In this document: positions 18,385 through 27,231 of the stretch, piece after piece
Layout: every line of letters begins with the position of its first letter
Position numbering within the stretch: the first letter of the stretch is position 1
NCBI GenBank assembly: GCA_029906195.1
Contig: JARWSJ010000001.1
Coordinates: forward strand, 2,108,001 to 2,172,000
Length of the DNA: 64,000 bases
Source of the DNA: Chitinophagaceae bacterium 26-R-25
GTDB lineage: Bacteria > Bacteroidota > Bacteroidia > Chitinophagales > Chitinophagaceae
Reading direction: 5' to 3'
The notes under the pieces: model-generated
The model's input: only the letters and a program-made list of their open reading frames with translations
Told to the model about the DNA's origin: nothing
Database searches by the model: none
Translations under genes and position numbers: made by a program

Positions 18385-18493
18385 AAGAATGTTGCTTGTC
18401 ATCCCGAGGAACGAGGGATCTGGGTCTTACGCTTGCATACTGTTTGAGTAGCTCTCAGATCCCTCGTTCCTCGGGATGACAAGCAACATTCTT
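18385..18493. repeat. Long inverted repeat, family 2 (copy 2): 38-bp perfect arms
   Basis: Arms 18385-18422 and 18456-18493 are exact reverse complements over 38 bp, beginning AAGAATGTTGCTTGTCATCC; the loop is 33 nt. It lies between the convergent GH2 and GH27 genes. Copy 1 at 4532-4634 shares the ends and layout with compensatory differences in the arm core. It looks like a non-coding mobile palindrome; it has no coding capacity and no matching transposase is visible in the window. Confidence 0.85.
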
Positions 18494-18575
18494 TCCTGGT
18501 TATGGCATGCTATGTAAACGAAAAAAATTTCCTCAACTAAACGACAATTTGATAACACAGAGCTAAACAGCTTCC

Positions 18576-19736
18576 TTAGTAGAGTTTCAGCACAACAATG
18601 CCATGCTTCGGAATGGTGAAGCTTTGACTTTCGTTGACTTTGCCCAATTCTTTGTGAAGCCACAAGTCTCTCATTTTATAGCGAGCGGTTATTCCAAGTT
18701 TAGCAAAATCTAGTTTATATGTTTTAGCATCATCGCCTCGGTTCAGGATGGCCAAGGCTTTTTGCTTTCCATTACCCAACTGTTTAACCCAGACTTCTAC
18801 GTTGCCATCTTTAATAATTCTTTGCGCCTGTGCAAAACCTTTATCCTGGTTCAATGCAATCACCTCTTTGTTCGTAAGAATCTCTATCGTTTCCTTTGTC
18901 ATGTTGCGGAGGTCATTGCCTGCGAGCAGCGGTGAATTGAGCATGCACCACAAGGAAAAATGACTCTTGTCTTCATCATAACTCATGCCCTGCCCTACCT
19001 GCAGCATATCCATGTCGTTGTAATGTCCGGCAGATGAATAACGGTACAGCTCTGCATCCAAATCGATAATGCCAAGAATAGATTTAAAGTTTTCCCTGAT
19101 GTCCCCGGAAATTCTCCATGAGTCTGCTTTTTTAATAGCCCATTCGCCCGGAAACTGCCAGCGACAAACATTGAAGACGATATCAGCATTGATTGCTTTA
19201 ACTGTATCAATAATTTTAAGATACTCGGTTGCTTCATCAAGATGTTGCTTTTCTCCTCCGCACCAATCTACCTTCAAAAAATCAAAACCCCAATCTTTAA
19301 AAAACAACTTGCAATCATTTGACCAATGACCATAAATGCCGGCACCAACACCAAGAGAGTCCTTATCCCAAATGGAACCACAGGTATTCATTCCGGCATC
19401 AGTGTATATCCCTGCTTTCAAACCCTTTCCATGTATGTAATCGGCCAGCGCCTTCATTCCGGATGGGAATTTAGATTTATTCGTAAGCAGGTTGCCATTT
19501 GCGTCTCTCCCGCCAAAATATCCGTCATCTATATTGATGAAGCGATATCCCGCGTCATACATTCCGGATGACACCAATGCATCAGCTTGTTCACGGATCA
19601 TTTTTTCGTCAATGTTTACACGAAAATGATTCCAGCTGCTCCAACCCATAATGGGTGGCTTTGGTTTTTGGGCAAGTAAAAAGTTGGAGGTGGTTAGTAA
19701 CAAAAGACTAGTAACGAGAACAACAATTTTCTTCAT
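18576..19736 (-). CDS. GH27 alpha-galactosidase
   Basis: 386 aa from ATG 19736 (MKKIVVLVTSLLLL), chosen because it opens a clean signal peptide ending FLLAQ; the frame stays open 55 codons further upstream. The barrel starts PPIMGWSSWNHF. The nucleophile is Asp157 in FLKVDWCGG and the acid/base Asp212 in WRISGDIR. A C-terminal beta domain (about 305-386) follows. This is the usual GH27 length. It cleaves terminal alpha-galactose, probably in the periplasm. Convergent with the beta-galactosidase. Confidence 0.93.
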   Translation of the reverse strand: MKKIVVLVTSLLLLTTSNFLLAQKPKPPIMGWSSWNHFRVNIDEKMIREQADALVSSGMYDAGYRFINIDDGYFGGRDANGNLLTNKSKFPSGMKALADYIHGKGLKAGIYTDAGMNTCGSIWDKDSLGVGAGIYGHWSNDCKLFFKDWGFDFLKVDWCGGEKQHLDEATEYLKIIDTVKAINADIVFNVCRWQFPGEWAIKKADSWRISGDIRENFKSILGIIDLDAELYRYSSAGHYNDMDMLQVGQGMSYDEDKSHFSLWCMLNSPLLAGNDLRNMTKETIEILTNKEVIALNQDKGFAQAQRIIKDGNVEVWVKQLGNGKQKALAILNRGDDAKTYKLDFAKLGITARYKMRDLWLHKELGKVNESQSFTIPKHGIVVLKLY

Positions 19737-20062
19737 TTTATTGGGTGCTTTTTGGTCAATTCCTTTGATAATATTACTTAATTGTTTTGATGTGATAGAA
19801 AACTGCATAATAAGGCACGTATTTGCAATTGAGATTAATATATGAACATAAAATATTTTGAGTATATTGGAGAGAGTAAAACCCGAAACCTTTTCCTGCA
19901 CTCATAGTTGACATTACGATATTACCAGCTGAACTATAGCTGGGGCAAACCTTTCGAAACTTTAATCTGAAACAACCGGAAATCGGCGCCCCCGCTGATT
20001 GTGGACGGCTACACGTCAAAAAAAATCCCCGATCCTGTTTATTCACTCACAAAAAATACATC
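19737..20062. other. Intergenic region between divergent GH27 and lipoprotein genes
   Basis: 326 bp. It should carry the promoters of both genes. No repeat, RNA gene or convincing -33/-7 pair was seen. Confidence 0.4.
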
Positions 20063-20599
20063 ATGAAAAAATTGACTTTCTTTTTTTTGACAGCAATGGC
20101 ATGTTCGTGTAATAATATGCAAACTCCACCAAAAGAGCCGGCAAAAGACACAGCAGTAACCACGACTACAACAACTACAGTGAATTACCCCTACACCATT
20201 GAACACCCTGACAACTGGGAGGTTGGAAACACCGCCAATACAATGACTGCATTAAGTGCCTTGAAGGCATGGGAGGATGGAAAAGTAGATGAATCCCTCA
20301 AATATTTTGGAGACTCCATTCGGGTGCAGTTCGATGGCCTGGATAAAAAAATGTCCAACGACAGTTTAAAAGCGTTGCTGATCAGGTCAACGAACAATTA
20401 CAAAACCATTAAAGTGAAAATGTACGATTGGGAATCTGTTATTTCAAAAGACAAAAGTGAAGAATGGGTAACGCTTTGGTATTCTCAGGCATGGGAAACA
20501 AAGAAAGGTGTAAAAGATTCTGCAGATATAATTGATGACTTACAAATTAAAAACGGAAAGATAGTACGACTGTCTGAGTATACAAGGAAGATACATTAG
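20063..20599 (+). CDS. Putative lipoprotein with NTF2/SnoaL-like fold
   Basis: 178 aa. Lipobox AMACSC places the acylated Cys at residue 14 or 16, followed by a Pro/Thr-rich linker with a threonine run (about 30-42). The rest (about 60-175) has an NTF2-like pattern: ALKAWEDGKVDESLKYFGDS, then alternating strands ending IDDLQIKNGKIVRLSEY. No catalytic residues are recognised; the function is unknown. Monocistronic, with a hairpin right after the stop. Confidence 0.7.
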   Translation: MKKLTFFFLTAMACSCNNMQTPPKEPAKDTAVTTTTTTTVNYPYTIEHPDNWEVGNTANTMTALSALKAWEDGKVDESLKYFGDSIRVQFDGLDKKMSNDSLKALLIRSTNNYKTIKVKMYDWESVISKDKSEEWVTLWYSQAWETKKGVKDSADIIDDLQIKNGKIVRLSEYTRKIH

Positions 20600-20622
20600 T
20601 GCCTGCCCAATGAGTTGGAAAC

Positions 20623-20655
20623 AGAAGTCTTGATAGCAATGCTACCAAGACTTCT
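20623..20655. terminator. Hairpin after the NTF2-like lipoprotein gene
   Basis: AGAAGTCTTG pairs with CAAGACTTCT, with an inner TAGC/GCTA stem. It lies between the lipoprotein and the convergent monooxygenase gene; no long T-run follows. Confidence 0.5.
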
Positions 20656-20709
20656 TGCGTTTATCAACTTATGTTATTTTAAAGAATCGTATTTGATCTT
20701 CATCAAACA

Positions 20710-21732
20710 TCATCTCCAGCCTAGTGCCGGTGCAACATGTTTCAAAATAGAAGACAGCACGTGCACATTGTACTCCACTCCAAGTGTATTGGGTATGGTG
20801 AGCAGCAGCGTATCTGCTTCCTGGATAGCTTCATCCTTAGCCAGTTCCTTTATAAGTTGATCAGGTTCTGCAGCATAACTTTTTCCAAAGATGGCCCGCT
20901 TGTCCTGTTCAATCATTCCGATGGTATCGGTGCTCTTGGCTTGCTGTCCAAAGAGATAACGATCCTGTTCGGTGACCAGTGCGAAAATAGAACGGCTTAC
21001 AGAAACCCTTGGCTCTCGCTGGTGTCCCGCTTTTTTCCACGCTTCTTTGTACAGCCTGATCTGCTCCGCTTGCTGTATGTGGAAAGGCTTACCACTTTCA
21101 TCGAATTTCAATGTGGAACTTTGAAGATGCATGGCGTTTTCGGCTGCCCAAACGGCGGTGGCGTTGGAAGCAGCGCCCCACCAGATGCGTTCACGCAATC
21201 CTTGTGAGTGAGGTTCCAAACGCAGTAAGCCCGGTGGGTTCGGAAACATCGGGTATGGATTGGGCTGTGCAAATCCAACACCTTTTAGTTTATCCAAAAA
21301 CTCCAGCGCTTTGCGGCGTCCCATGTCCGCATCCGTTTCCCCTTGCGCAGGCTCGTAGCCAAAATAACGCCATCCATCAATTACCTGCTCCGGCGAACCT
21401 CTGCTGATACCCAATTGCAACCGTCCCTCTGAAATTAAATCCGCGGCTCCGGCATCCTCTATCATGTAGAGAGGATTTTCATAACGCATGTCAATGACAC
21501 CTGTTCCAATTTCAATCTTGCTTGTTTTGGCGCCAATGGCTGAAAGCAATGGAAATGGAGAGGCTAACTGAGCAGCAAAATGATGCACGCGAAAATAAGC
21601 GCCATCTAAACCGATCTCTTCGGCAGCCACAGCAAGGTCTATAGACTGTAACAATGTGTCGCTTGCCGTACGGGCCTTATAAGCCGGATGATTGGCCCAA
21701 TGCCCAAATGATAAGAATCCTATTTTCTTCAT
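20710..21732 (-). CDS. Luciferase-like flavin-dependent monooxygenase (LLM class)
   Basis: 340 aa from ATG 21732 (MKKIGFLSFGHW); an unusually good ribosome site, GAGGGAGGG, lies just upstream and decides this start over one 25 codons earlier. It has the bacterial luciferase (beta/alpha)8 fold, with AVAAEEIGLDGAYFRVHHFA, GVIDMRYENPLYMIEDAGAADL and GRLQLGISRGSPEQVIDGW. It would use reduced FMN/F420-type cofactor and O2 on an unknown substrate. Divergent from the DUF1801 gene. Confidence 0.9.
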   Translation of the reverse strand: MKKIGFLSFGHWANHPAYKARTASDTLLQSIDLAVAAEEIGLDGAYFRVHHFAAQLASPFPLLSAIGAKTSKIEIGTGVIDMRYENPLYMIEDAGAADLISEGRLQLGISRGSPEQVIDGWRYFGYEPAQGETDADMGRRKALEFLDKLKGVGFAQPNPYPMFPNPPGLLRLEPHSQGLRERIWWGAASNATAVWAAENAMHLQSSTLKFDESGKPFHIQQAEQIRLYKEAWKKAGHQREPRVSVSRSIFALVTEQDRYLFGQQAKSTDTIGMIEQDKRAIFGKSYAAEPDQLIKELAKDEAIQEADTLLLTIPNTLGVEYNVHVLSSILKHVAPALGWR

Positions 21733-21862
21733 AAACCCTCCCTCATGGTTTGTTTCTAAAATGGACTTGTAATATACGCAAACAGTGACAGCTATACAGC
21801 AGTACAATTAACTTTTATATCTTTAGCTGGCATTTGTTTTTTCACGACACACATGATTTTAT

Positions 21863-22294
21863 ATGAACGTACAGGAACAAATCAAAAACTACATCGCCGG
21901 CCAACCAGAGCCCAAACGTGACGACATACAGGCGCTGCACAAGCGAGTACTTCAGGCATTGCCAAAATGTAAATTATGGTTTGACGAGGGCAAAAACAGC
22001 GAAGGCAAAATTGTTGCCAATCCTACTATCGGATATGGATCTTTCACGATAAAATATGCGAACGGAACGACCAAAGAGTTTTTCCAAATTGGTGTAAGCG
22101 GTAACGCAACCGGCATCTCGGTTTACATTCTCGGCATCAAGGACAAGGCATACCTGGCTGAAACGTATGGAAAAACGTTAGGCAAAGCGAGCGTAACCGG
22201 GTATTGCATTAAGTTCAAAAAACTAAGCGATATAAATGTTGATGTGCTCACAGAGGCCATAAAGGATGGAGCAGAGATTTCGCTCAGGGAGTAA
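21863..22294 (+). CDS. DUF1801-like protein
   Basis: 143 aa, no signal peptide. The N-terminus QEQIKNYIAGQPEPKRDDIQ and the hydrophobic strand GYGSFTIKYA resemble DUF1801 (YdhG-like) proteins, a small alpha/beta fold of unknown role. Followed by a lipoprotein gene 33 bp downstream on the same strand. Confidence 0.7.
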   Translation: MNVQEQIKNYIAGQPEPKRDDIQALHKRVLQALPKCKLWFDEGKNSEGKIVANPTIGYGSFTIKYANGTTKEFFQIGVSGNATGISVYILGIKDKAYLAETYGKTLGKASVTGYCIKFKKLSDINVDVLTEAIKDGAEISLRE

Positions 22295-22327
22295 CACTAA
22301 AGTTCATTAATATATTTACGACTATTT

Positions 22328-22960
22328 ATGAAGACACTGAAGAGTTCACTATTTTTTTTATTATTTGTTGTTTGTTCATGCAATCAGAAAAATCCTAATC
22401 GCAAAGTGGATGTCAATGTGACAAGGCTAAGCAATAAAATCATTCCCCTTGTCAAGTTCATTGATAATCCTGACAGTTGCAAAAAAGCACTTCTATTTCT
22501 TGACAGTGCTACAGCCATTGACCACAATTGCTTTTTATGTTATAACAATAAGTTAATGTTCTTATATTCCCTTAAACAATTAAACAGGATGTTGTCAACT
22601 CTTGATACATGCATCAAGCTGAAACCTAACGCACATGATCTCTATTTAAACGCTGGAGTTTGGCGCGAAAAAGTTGGTGACACCGGAGCGTCAAAGTCTT
22701 ACTTTATTAAGTCCTTGCAAATATGCAATTCAGTTTTAGATACCATGCAAACAAACAACAGGAATTATGCAATGGTAACAACAAACAAAGCAATTAATCT
22801 GATAATGCTAGGCGATTCGGTAACCGCACATGAAATATTAGATAACTTATACAAAAGTCAACCAGAAGATCCGAAGTTCGACAATTTTGAAAAAAAGTAT
22901 ACGTTGTCATTAATGAACAAAAGCAAAGCTCAATTATTAGACTCATTAACCAATCCATAG
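22328..22960 (+). CDS. Putative TPR-like lipoprotein, unknown function
   Basis: 210 aa. The signal sequence ends in FVVCSC, so Cys18 is the likely acylated residue. Helical repeats (about 45-190) include CIKLKPNAHDLYLNAGVWRE and TNKAINLIMLGDSVTAHEIL, in keeping with degenerate tetratricopeptide repeats. The first mature segment is rich in Cys (DSCKK, NCFLCY). No enzyme motif. Confidence 0.65.
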   Translation: MKTLKSSLFFLLFVVCSCNQKNPNRKVDVNVTRLSNKIIPLVKFIDNPDSCKKALLFLDSATAIDHNCFLCYNNKLMFLYSLKQLNRMLSTLDTCIKLKPNAHDLYLNAGVWREKVGDTGASKSYFIKSLQICNSVLDTMQTNNRNYAMVTTNKAINLIMLGDSVTAHEILDNLYKSQPEDPKFDNFEKKYTLSLMNKSKAQLLDSLTNP

Positions 22961-23006
22961 AACTTAGACCACTAACAACGTATTTTCGCACCATAAATTT
23001 ATTGTG

Positions 23007-23186
23007 ATGGAAGCTAAAGAAAAGGAGGATTCACTATGGGCAAGTTTAAAGGCATCGATATTACCAATCCAGGAGAACGATCATCCGGCAGTAAAGGCTG
23101 GCAAGCACGTTGGATTCTGGAGCACCATCATCTTGCTCGGCGGCGCTACAGTGGCCATTGGTATCGCTGTTCTTTTAGCGCTGTAG
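23007..23186 (+). CDS. Small single-pass membrane protein (59 aa)
   Basis: ATG at 23007 (a GTG lies just before it). The N-terminal half is charged (EAKEKEDSLWASLKAS) and the C-terminal half is one membrane helix (FWSTIILLGGATVAIGIAVL). Its TAG stop overlaps the GTG start of the next gene by one base, which suggests translational coupling and a shared function. Family unknown. Confidence 0.6.
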   Translation: MEAKEKEDSLWASLKASILPIQENDHPAVKAGKHVGFWSTIILLGGATVAIGIAVLLAL

Positions 23187-23578
23187 TGAAGCAACTCTTC
23201 GATCCCTTTTTCCTAGGTTACATTGCTGTGTGGCTTACAGTACATTGCTTTCGTTATTTACATTACCCTCTGCCGTATGTAAACGGCTGGCTTACCGATT
23301 TTATTTTCATCCCTGCGGTGGCACATTTTGCACGAACTTGCACGCGTCACATTCTCCTCAAGGGCGGTCACTTTATCTACGCTTTACACTGGCTTATACT
23401 GGCAGCCATCTACTGCGGCCTGCTGTGTGAGTGGATATTACCAAAGTATGCTCACAATACGGTGGGTGATTTGTTGGATGCATTTGCATATGTCGGTGGC
23501 GCATTGTTCTACTATTATGTTCATCAGAAAAATACCGACGGTGAAATAACCATTAACAGTAATTTTGCGACACACTAG
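23186..23578 (+). CDS. Multi-pass inner-membrane protein, unknown function
   Basis: 130 aa from GTG 23186, overlapping the preceding stop (TAGTG). The frame is open further upstream, but that part has the low-complexity basic look of a shadow of the small membrane protein. Three to four hydrophobic segments: FFLGYIAVWLTVHCF, WLTDFIFIPAVAHF, HWLILAAIYCGLL and DAFAYVGGALFYYY. Similar proteins are sometimes labelled citrate/magnesium transporters without proof, so no function is assigned. A hydrolase gene starts 9 bp later. Confidence 0.65.
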   Translation: MKQLFDPFFLGYIAVWLTVHCFRYLHYPLPYVNGWLTDFIFIPAVAHFARTCTRHILLKGGHFIYALHWLILAAIYCGLLCEWILPKYAHNTVGDLLDAFAYVGGALFYYYVHQKNTDGEITINSNFATH

Positions 23579-23587
23579 CAAAGCAAC

Positions 23588-24505
23588 ATGCAGATAAAAC
23601 GACAATCATTTTTTAAGGATGAAAAACAAGACTTTCCGTTTCTTGAACAATGGGTAAAGAAATTGGAAAGGGTCAACGGCAGAGAATATGAACGACTTGA
23701 AATAGATACTGCTATAGGCAAATCACAGGTTTGGGGAATCAACACCCAAGAAGATCTAGACACACTGGTGATCTTCCCCGGTGCAAGAACGACTTCATTG
23801 TTTTGGGATTTTGATAAAGGACTTGACAACATCAATCTGAATCTCAGGATTTTCCTGGTAGAAACAAACGGTCTTCCCAACTTCAGCAATGGAGCTACAC
23901 CAGATATAAAATCACTGGACTATGGTCATTGGGCAAATGAAGTGTTGGAGAAATTGAAAATCAAAAACGCGTATGTAGCAGGTGCATCTTTTGGCGGATT
24001 GATCTGTATGAAATTGGGAATCACAAATCCCGAAAAAATTAAAGCCGCATTTCTGCTAAACGCGGGATGTTTACAACCGTTCTCAATGAAATGGAGTAAT
24101 CTTTACTACAATCTCTTACCCATCATAAAACCAACGCCGAAAAATGTTCTCTTATTTTTAGAGAAAGCAATCTTTTCAAAACCCAATCATCAGCTGTCAC
24201 CGGAAGCTGAGCAACTGATTACTGAATATGAAATATTTGCTCTCACACGATACAAAGACAACACACAAAAGCCTTACTACATGGGTAACCAGCTGGCAGA
24301 GGTTAAAGTGGACACCTATCTTCTTGAAGGCAATAAGGACCTCTTGTTTCCCTATCAAAAATCGATTGACAACGCAAAAAAACACATCCGCCCCTTGAAG
24401 GACATAAAGATTTTTGACAACGTTGGACATGGTATAGAAACCTACGGCGAGGCCATGAGGTACATTGGGGAAACGATAAAAAGCTATTTAAAGCTTAACG
24501 CCTAA
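23588..24505 (+). CDS. Alpha/beta-fold hydrolase
   Basis: 305 aa, no signal peptide. Nucleophile elbow GASFGG with Ser134; the acid is probably the Asp in LEGNKDLLF and the base the His in NVGHGIETYG near residue 283. It is a typical alpha/beta hydrolase of unknown ester or amide substrate. It is last in a tight plus-strand run (small membrane protein, membrane protein, hydrolase). Its final codons and stop lie in the left arm of an iterated hairpin (24500-24547). Confidence 0.85.
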   Translation: MQIKRQSFFKDEKQDFPFLEQWVKKLERVNGREYERLEIDTAIGKSQVWGINTQEDLDTLVIFPGARTTSLFWDFDKGLDNINLNLRIFLVETNGLPNFSNGATPDIKSLDYGHWANEVLEKLKIKNAYVAGASFGGLICMKLGITNPEKIKAAFLLNAGCLQPFSMKWSNLYYNLLPIIKPTPKNVLLFLEKAIFSKPNHQLSPEAEQLITEYEIFALTRYKDNTQKPYYMGNQLAEVKVDTYLLEGNKDLLFPYQKSIDNAKKHIRPLKDIKIFDNVGHGIETYGEAMRYIGETIKSYLKLNA

Positions 24506-24547
24506 CGCCTAACGCTGCGTCCCCGCGTTTAGCGTTAGGCGTTAGGC
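24500..24547. terminator. Bidirectional hairpin built of iterated GCCTAAC words
   Basis: GCCTAACGCCTAACGC (24500-24515) and GCGTTAGGCGTTAGGC (24532-24547) are perfect 16-bp arms made of a tandem 7-mer. It separates the convergent hydrolase and cupin genes and overlaps the hydrolase stop codon (TAA at 24503-24505). Confidence 0.7.
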
Positions 24548-24562
24548 TTTAAGCTTTAAGCA

Positions 24563-24958
24563 TTAGACCTCATACTGCGCATTGCTTACATGCTCCATCC
24601 ATTCTACCACTTTTCCGTTCAAACTTTCCTGGATGGCAATATGAGTCATTCCATTTGTTGCTGTGGCGCCGTGCCAGTGTTTTTCATTTGGCTCAAACCA
24701 AACAATATCACCAGGAAATACATTTTCAATTGGGCCTCCTTCTTTTTGCACCCAACCGCAACCGGCGGTAATGATCAACGTTTGACCCAGCGGATGCGTG
24801 TGCCACGCGGTTCTTGCGCCTGGCTCAAATGTAACGCTGGCCGCTGCTGCGCGACGTGCATCATTAGGATCAAACAAAGAATCGATCCTTACTGAGCCAG
24901 TGAACCAATCTGCAGGGCCTTTCGCTGAAGGCTTTGTGCCAATTCTTGTTATGTCCAT
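24563..24958 (-). CDS. Cupin-domain protein, resembling (R)-mandelonitrile lyase-type cupins
   Basis: 131 aa, a single cupin barrel. The metal site is His53 and His55 (AWHTHPLGQ), Gln59 and His94 (NEKHWHG), the same set of three His and one Gln as the Mn-dependent cupin hydroxynitrile lyases, although many homologues are uncharacterised. It starts 19 bp after the alcohol dehydrogenase stop and is likely co-transcribed with it and the AraC regulator. Confidence 0.85.
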   Translation of the reverse strand: MDITRIGTKPSAKGPADWFTGSVRIDSLFDPNDARRAAAASVTFEPGARTAWHTHPLGQTLIITAGCGWVQKEGGPIENVFPGDIVWFEPNEKHWHGATATNGMTHIAIQESLNGKVVEWMEHVSNAQYEV

Positions 24959-24977
24959 TTCGTTTATTTTTTGCAGC

Positions 24978-26045
24978 TTATTTATTGCTGTTTTTTAGAG
25001 ATGCCATGTCAATTACAAAACGATATTTCACATCTCCTTTCAGCAAACGTTCGTATGCTACGTTGATGTTGTCAATGTTGATCATTTCAATATCTGAAAC
25101 GATATTGTGCTCACCGCAGAAATCCAGCATTTCCTGTGTTTCCGCAATGCCGCCGATCATAGAGCCCGCAAAACTTTTACGTCCTACGATAACGCTGAAT
25201 GCCGCTACAGGCAATGGTTGTTCAGGCGCTCCTACCAACGCGAGAGAACCGTCTACACGAAGCAATGACAAATATGCATTGATGTCATGCTCAGCAGACA
25301 CAGCATCCAAAACAAAATGAAGCTTGCCTCTGAATTTCTTCATTTGTTCGGGATCTTTTGAGAGCACCACTTCGTCTGCACCAAGACGTTGCGCTTCTTC
25401 GAATTTACTTTTGGATGTGGTAAAGGCAACTACATGTGCACCCATTGCTTTTGCAAGTTTGATACCCATATGACCAAGTCCACCGATGCCTACGATACCA
25501 ACAGATTTACCGGGACCAACGTTCCAGTGTCTTAACGGCGAATAAGTTGTAATACCCGCACACAGCAAGGGAGCAGTTGCCGCCAGATCAAGATTTGACG
25601 GAATACGCAAAATATAGTTTTCATCTACCACAATGCGTTCTGAATATCCGCCGTAGGTTTGCTGGTTTGGAATATACTTATCGGGCGAGTTATAGGTGCC
25701 TGTCATGCCCGGCTCGCAGAACTGCTCCAGGCCTTCCTTGCAATACTGGCACTCCCTGCATGAATCTACAATGCAACCCACGCCCACCATGTCTCCTACT
25801 TTGAACTTGTGCACATGGTCGCCAACGCTTACAATTCTTCCAACGATCTCGTGGCCGGGCACACAAGGATAAATGGTGCCGTGCCATTCATTTCTTGCCG
25901 TATGCAGATCTGAGTGGCAAACACCACAATAAAGGATGTCAATTTCCACATCGTGCGCCAAAGGCTTGCGGCGGCTGATCGCCATTTGATCTAGTGATGC
26001 ATCGGCAGCTTCTGTGCCGTATGCTTTTACCTGTACAGTACTCAT
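24978..26045 (-). CDS. Zinc-dependent alcohol dehydrogenase (cinnamyl-alcohol/YahK type)
   Basis: 355 aa medium-chain dehydrogenase. Catalytic zinc ligands are Cys40 (CGVCHSDLH), His65 (PGHE) and Cys162. Structural zinc is held by four Cys between 96 and 110 ([15 protein letters not shown]). The nucleotide-binding motif GIGGLG is at about 186-191. It should reduce aldehydes with NADPH. It sits between an AraC regulator and a cupin gene on the same strand, which suggests a small inducible aldehyde-detoxification unit. Confidence 0.94.
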   Translation of the reverse strand: MSTVQVKAYGTEAADASLDQMAISRRKPLAHDVEIDILYCGVCHSDLHTARNEWHGTIYPCVPGHEIVGRIVSVGDHVHKFKVGDMVGVGCIVDSCRECQYCKEGLEQFCEPGMTGTYNSPDKYIPNQQTYGGYSERIVVDENYILRIPSNLDLAATAPLLCAGITTYSPLRHWNVGPGKSVGIVGIGGLGHMGIKLAKAMGAHVVAFTTSKSKFEEAQRLGADEVVLSKDPEQMKKFRGKLHFVLDAVSAEHDINAYLSLLRVDGSLALVGAPEQPLPVAAFSVIVGRKSFAGSMIGGIAETQEMLDFCGEHNIVSDIEMINIDNINVAYERLLKGDVKYRFVIDMASLKNSNK

Positions 26046-26171
26046 ATTATTGTCGTTATTTTAATGCGGATGATGAATGATGTTCGCAGCAGATGAACAT
26101 CTTTTTCGTTCACAAAGTTCGAAATCAAACCATTGTTATTATAAAGACAATCAAACCAATTATTAAGAATT

Positions 26172-27050
26172 TCAAACCGCTTGTTCTCTCAAGGACTTTG
26201 GATTTGTACCGGTAAGGCGCTTGAAAAAGTTGTTGAAATAGGTAGGATATTCAAAGCCAAGCGAATAGGCAATGTCTGCGACATTCCAGTCAGTATGTTG
26301 TAACAGCGCCCTTGCCTCGGTTATGATGCGTTCGGAAATATGGGCGGTGGTGGATTTGCCGGTTACTTCCTTCACCGCACGGTTAAGATAATTCACATGA
26401 AGAGAAAGCGCCTTTGCATAATCCTGGGCAGATCGTAATGAAAGCGGCCGGTCCGTATTCTCTATCGGAAATTGCCTTTCCAGCAAATCAAAAAAAACGG
26501 ACGCCACTCTTGAAACGGCATTCGAGTGTTTATCAAAATTTTCAGAAGGTCGCAGCTTAAGCGCCTCATGAATAATAAGGTTGATGTAATTGCGGATCAG
26601 TTCATCTTTGTAAGCGTAGTCAGTCTTTTGTTCTTCAATCATTTTTCGGAAAATAGTGTTGAGAAAATCACGCTGCTCCTCGCTGATGGTCAAAATGGGA
26701 GTACCGCCCAGTTTAAAGAACGGGGATTGCTGCAAACTCTCAGACCGGTTGGCCAATTGTAAAAAATCTTCTGAGAAAAGACAGGAATAACCTGTGTAAG
26801 TGGTTGAAATCGTTTCCCAGGAATATGGGATATGCGGGTTGCCGAAAAACAAAATGGTGCCATCCATTTCAAAAGTCCGGTCAGCGTAATGAATCAGGCT
26901 TTTCCCGGTTGTAAGGCAAATTTTGTAAAAATCCTTCCTGCTGTACACGCGGGTTGTGTTGCAGTCCTGCCCGATCTGAAAGGCATTGAATCCTTTTAAC
27001 TTTAGTTCATTGTTATAAGCAGATACCGAACGATCCGTTTGCTTTGCCAT
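26172..27050 (-). CDS. AraC-family transcriptional regulator
   Basis: 292 aa. An N-terminal cupin-like sensor region (about 20-130) is followed by a C-terminal double helix-turn-helix (about 190-290) with LHVNYLNRAVKEVTGKSTTA and WNVADIAYSLGFEYPTYFNN. It is upstream of the dehydrogenase and cupin genes (126-bp gap) and probably regulates them. Confidence 0.92.
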   Translation of the reverse strand: MAKQTDRSVSAYNNELKLKGFNAFQIGQDCNTTRVYSRKDFYKICLTTGKSLIHYADRTFEMDGTILFFGNPHIPYSWETISTTYTGYSCLFSEDFLQLANRSESLQQSPFFKLGGTPILTISEEQRDFLNTIFRKMIEEQKTDYAYKDELIRNYINLIIHEALKLRPSENFDKHSNAVSRVASVFFDLLERQFPIENTDRPLSLRSAQDYAKALSLHVNYLNRAVKEVTGKSTTAHISERIITEARALLQHTDWNVADIAYSLGFEYPTYFNNFFKRLTGTNPKSLREQAV

Positions 27051-27109
27051 CTGCCAAAGTTAAGAAATTCAAATTTAACGCAAACCATGAAATATCAAAC
27101 CCGCGGCTC

Positions 27110-27231
27110 GTAGAGACGCATTGAATGCGTCTCCGTAACACATCTATGATGCTACAAAAAAAGGCGCGAACGCGAACTTTTTAACGATCATGCGATCCGC
27201 GCAGAAGGAGACGCGTTCAACGCGTCTCTAC
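27110..27231. repeat. Inverted pair of GTAG-type REP hairpins (copy B)
   Basis: Hairpins at 27110-27133 (GTAGAGACGCATTGAATGCG, then TCTC) and 27207-27231 (GGAGACGCGTTCAACGCGTC, then TCTAC). The arms and spacer are homologous to copy A at 3473-3590. The right-hand CTAC supplies, on the minus strand, the TAG stop codon (27230-27228) of the GlxA-type regulator. Confidence 0.85.

Noticed and set aside
23036-23185. Long N-terminal extension of the membrane protein at 23186-23578
   Set aside because: It overlaps the small membrane gene in another frame and reads as a basic, His/Arg-rich shadow; the GTG overlapping the upstream stop gives a better start.
3473-27231. REP copies A and B as ends of a composite transposon spanning 3.5-27 kb
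   Set aside because: The enclosed genes are ordinary chromosomal functions, there is no transposase inside, and other REP copies are scattered beyond these limits.
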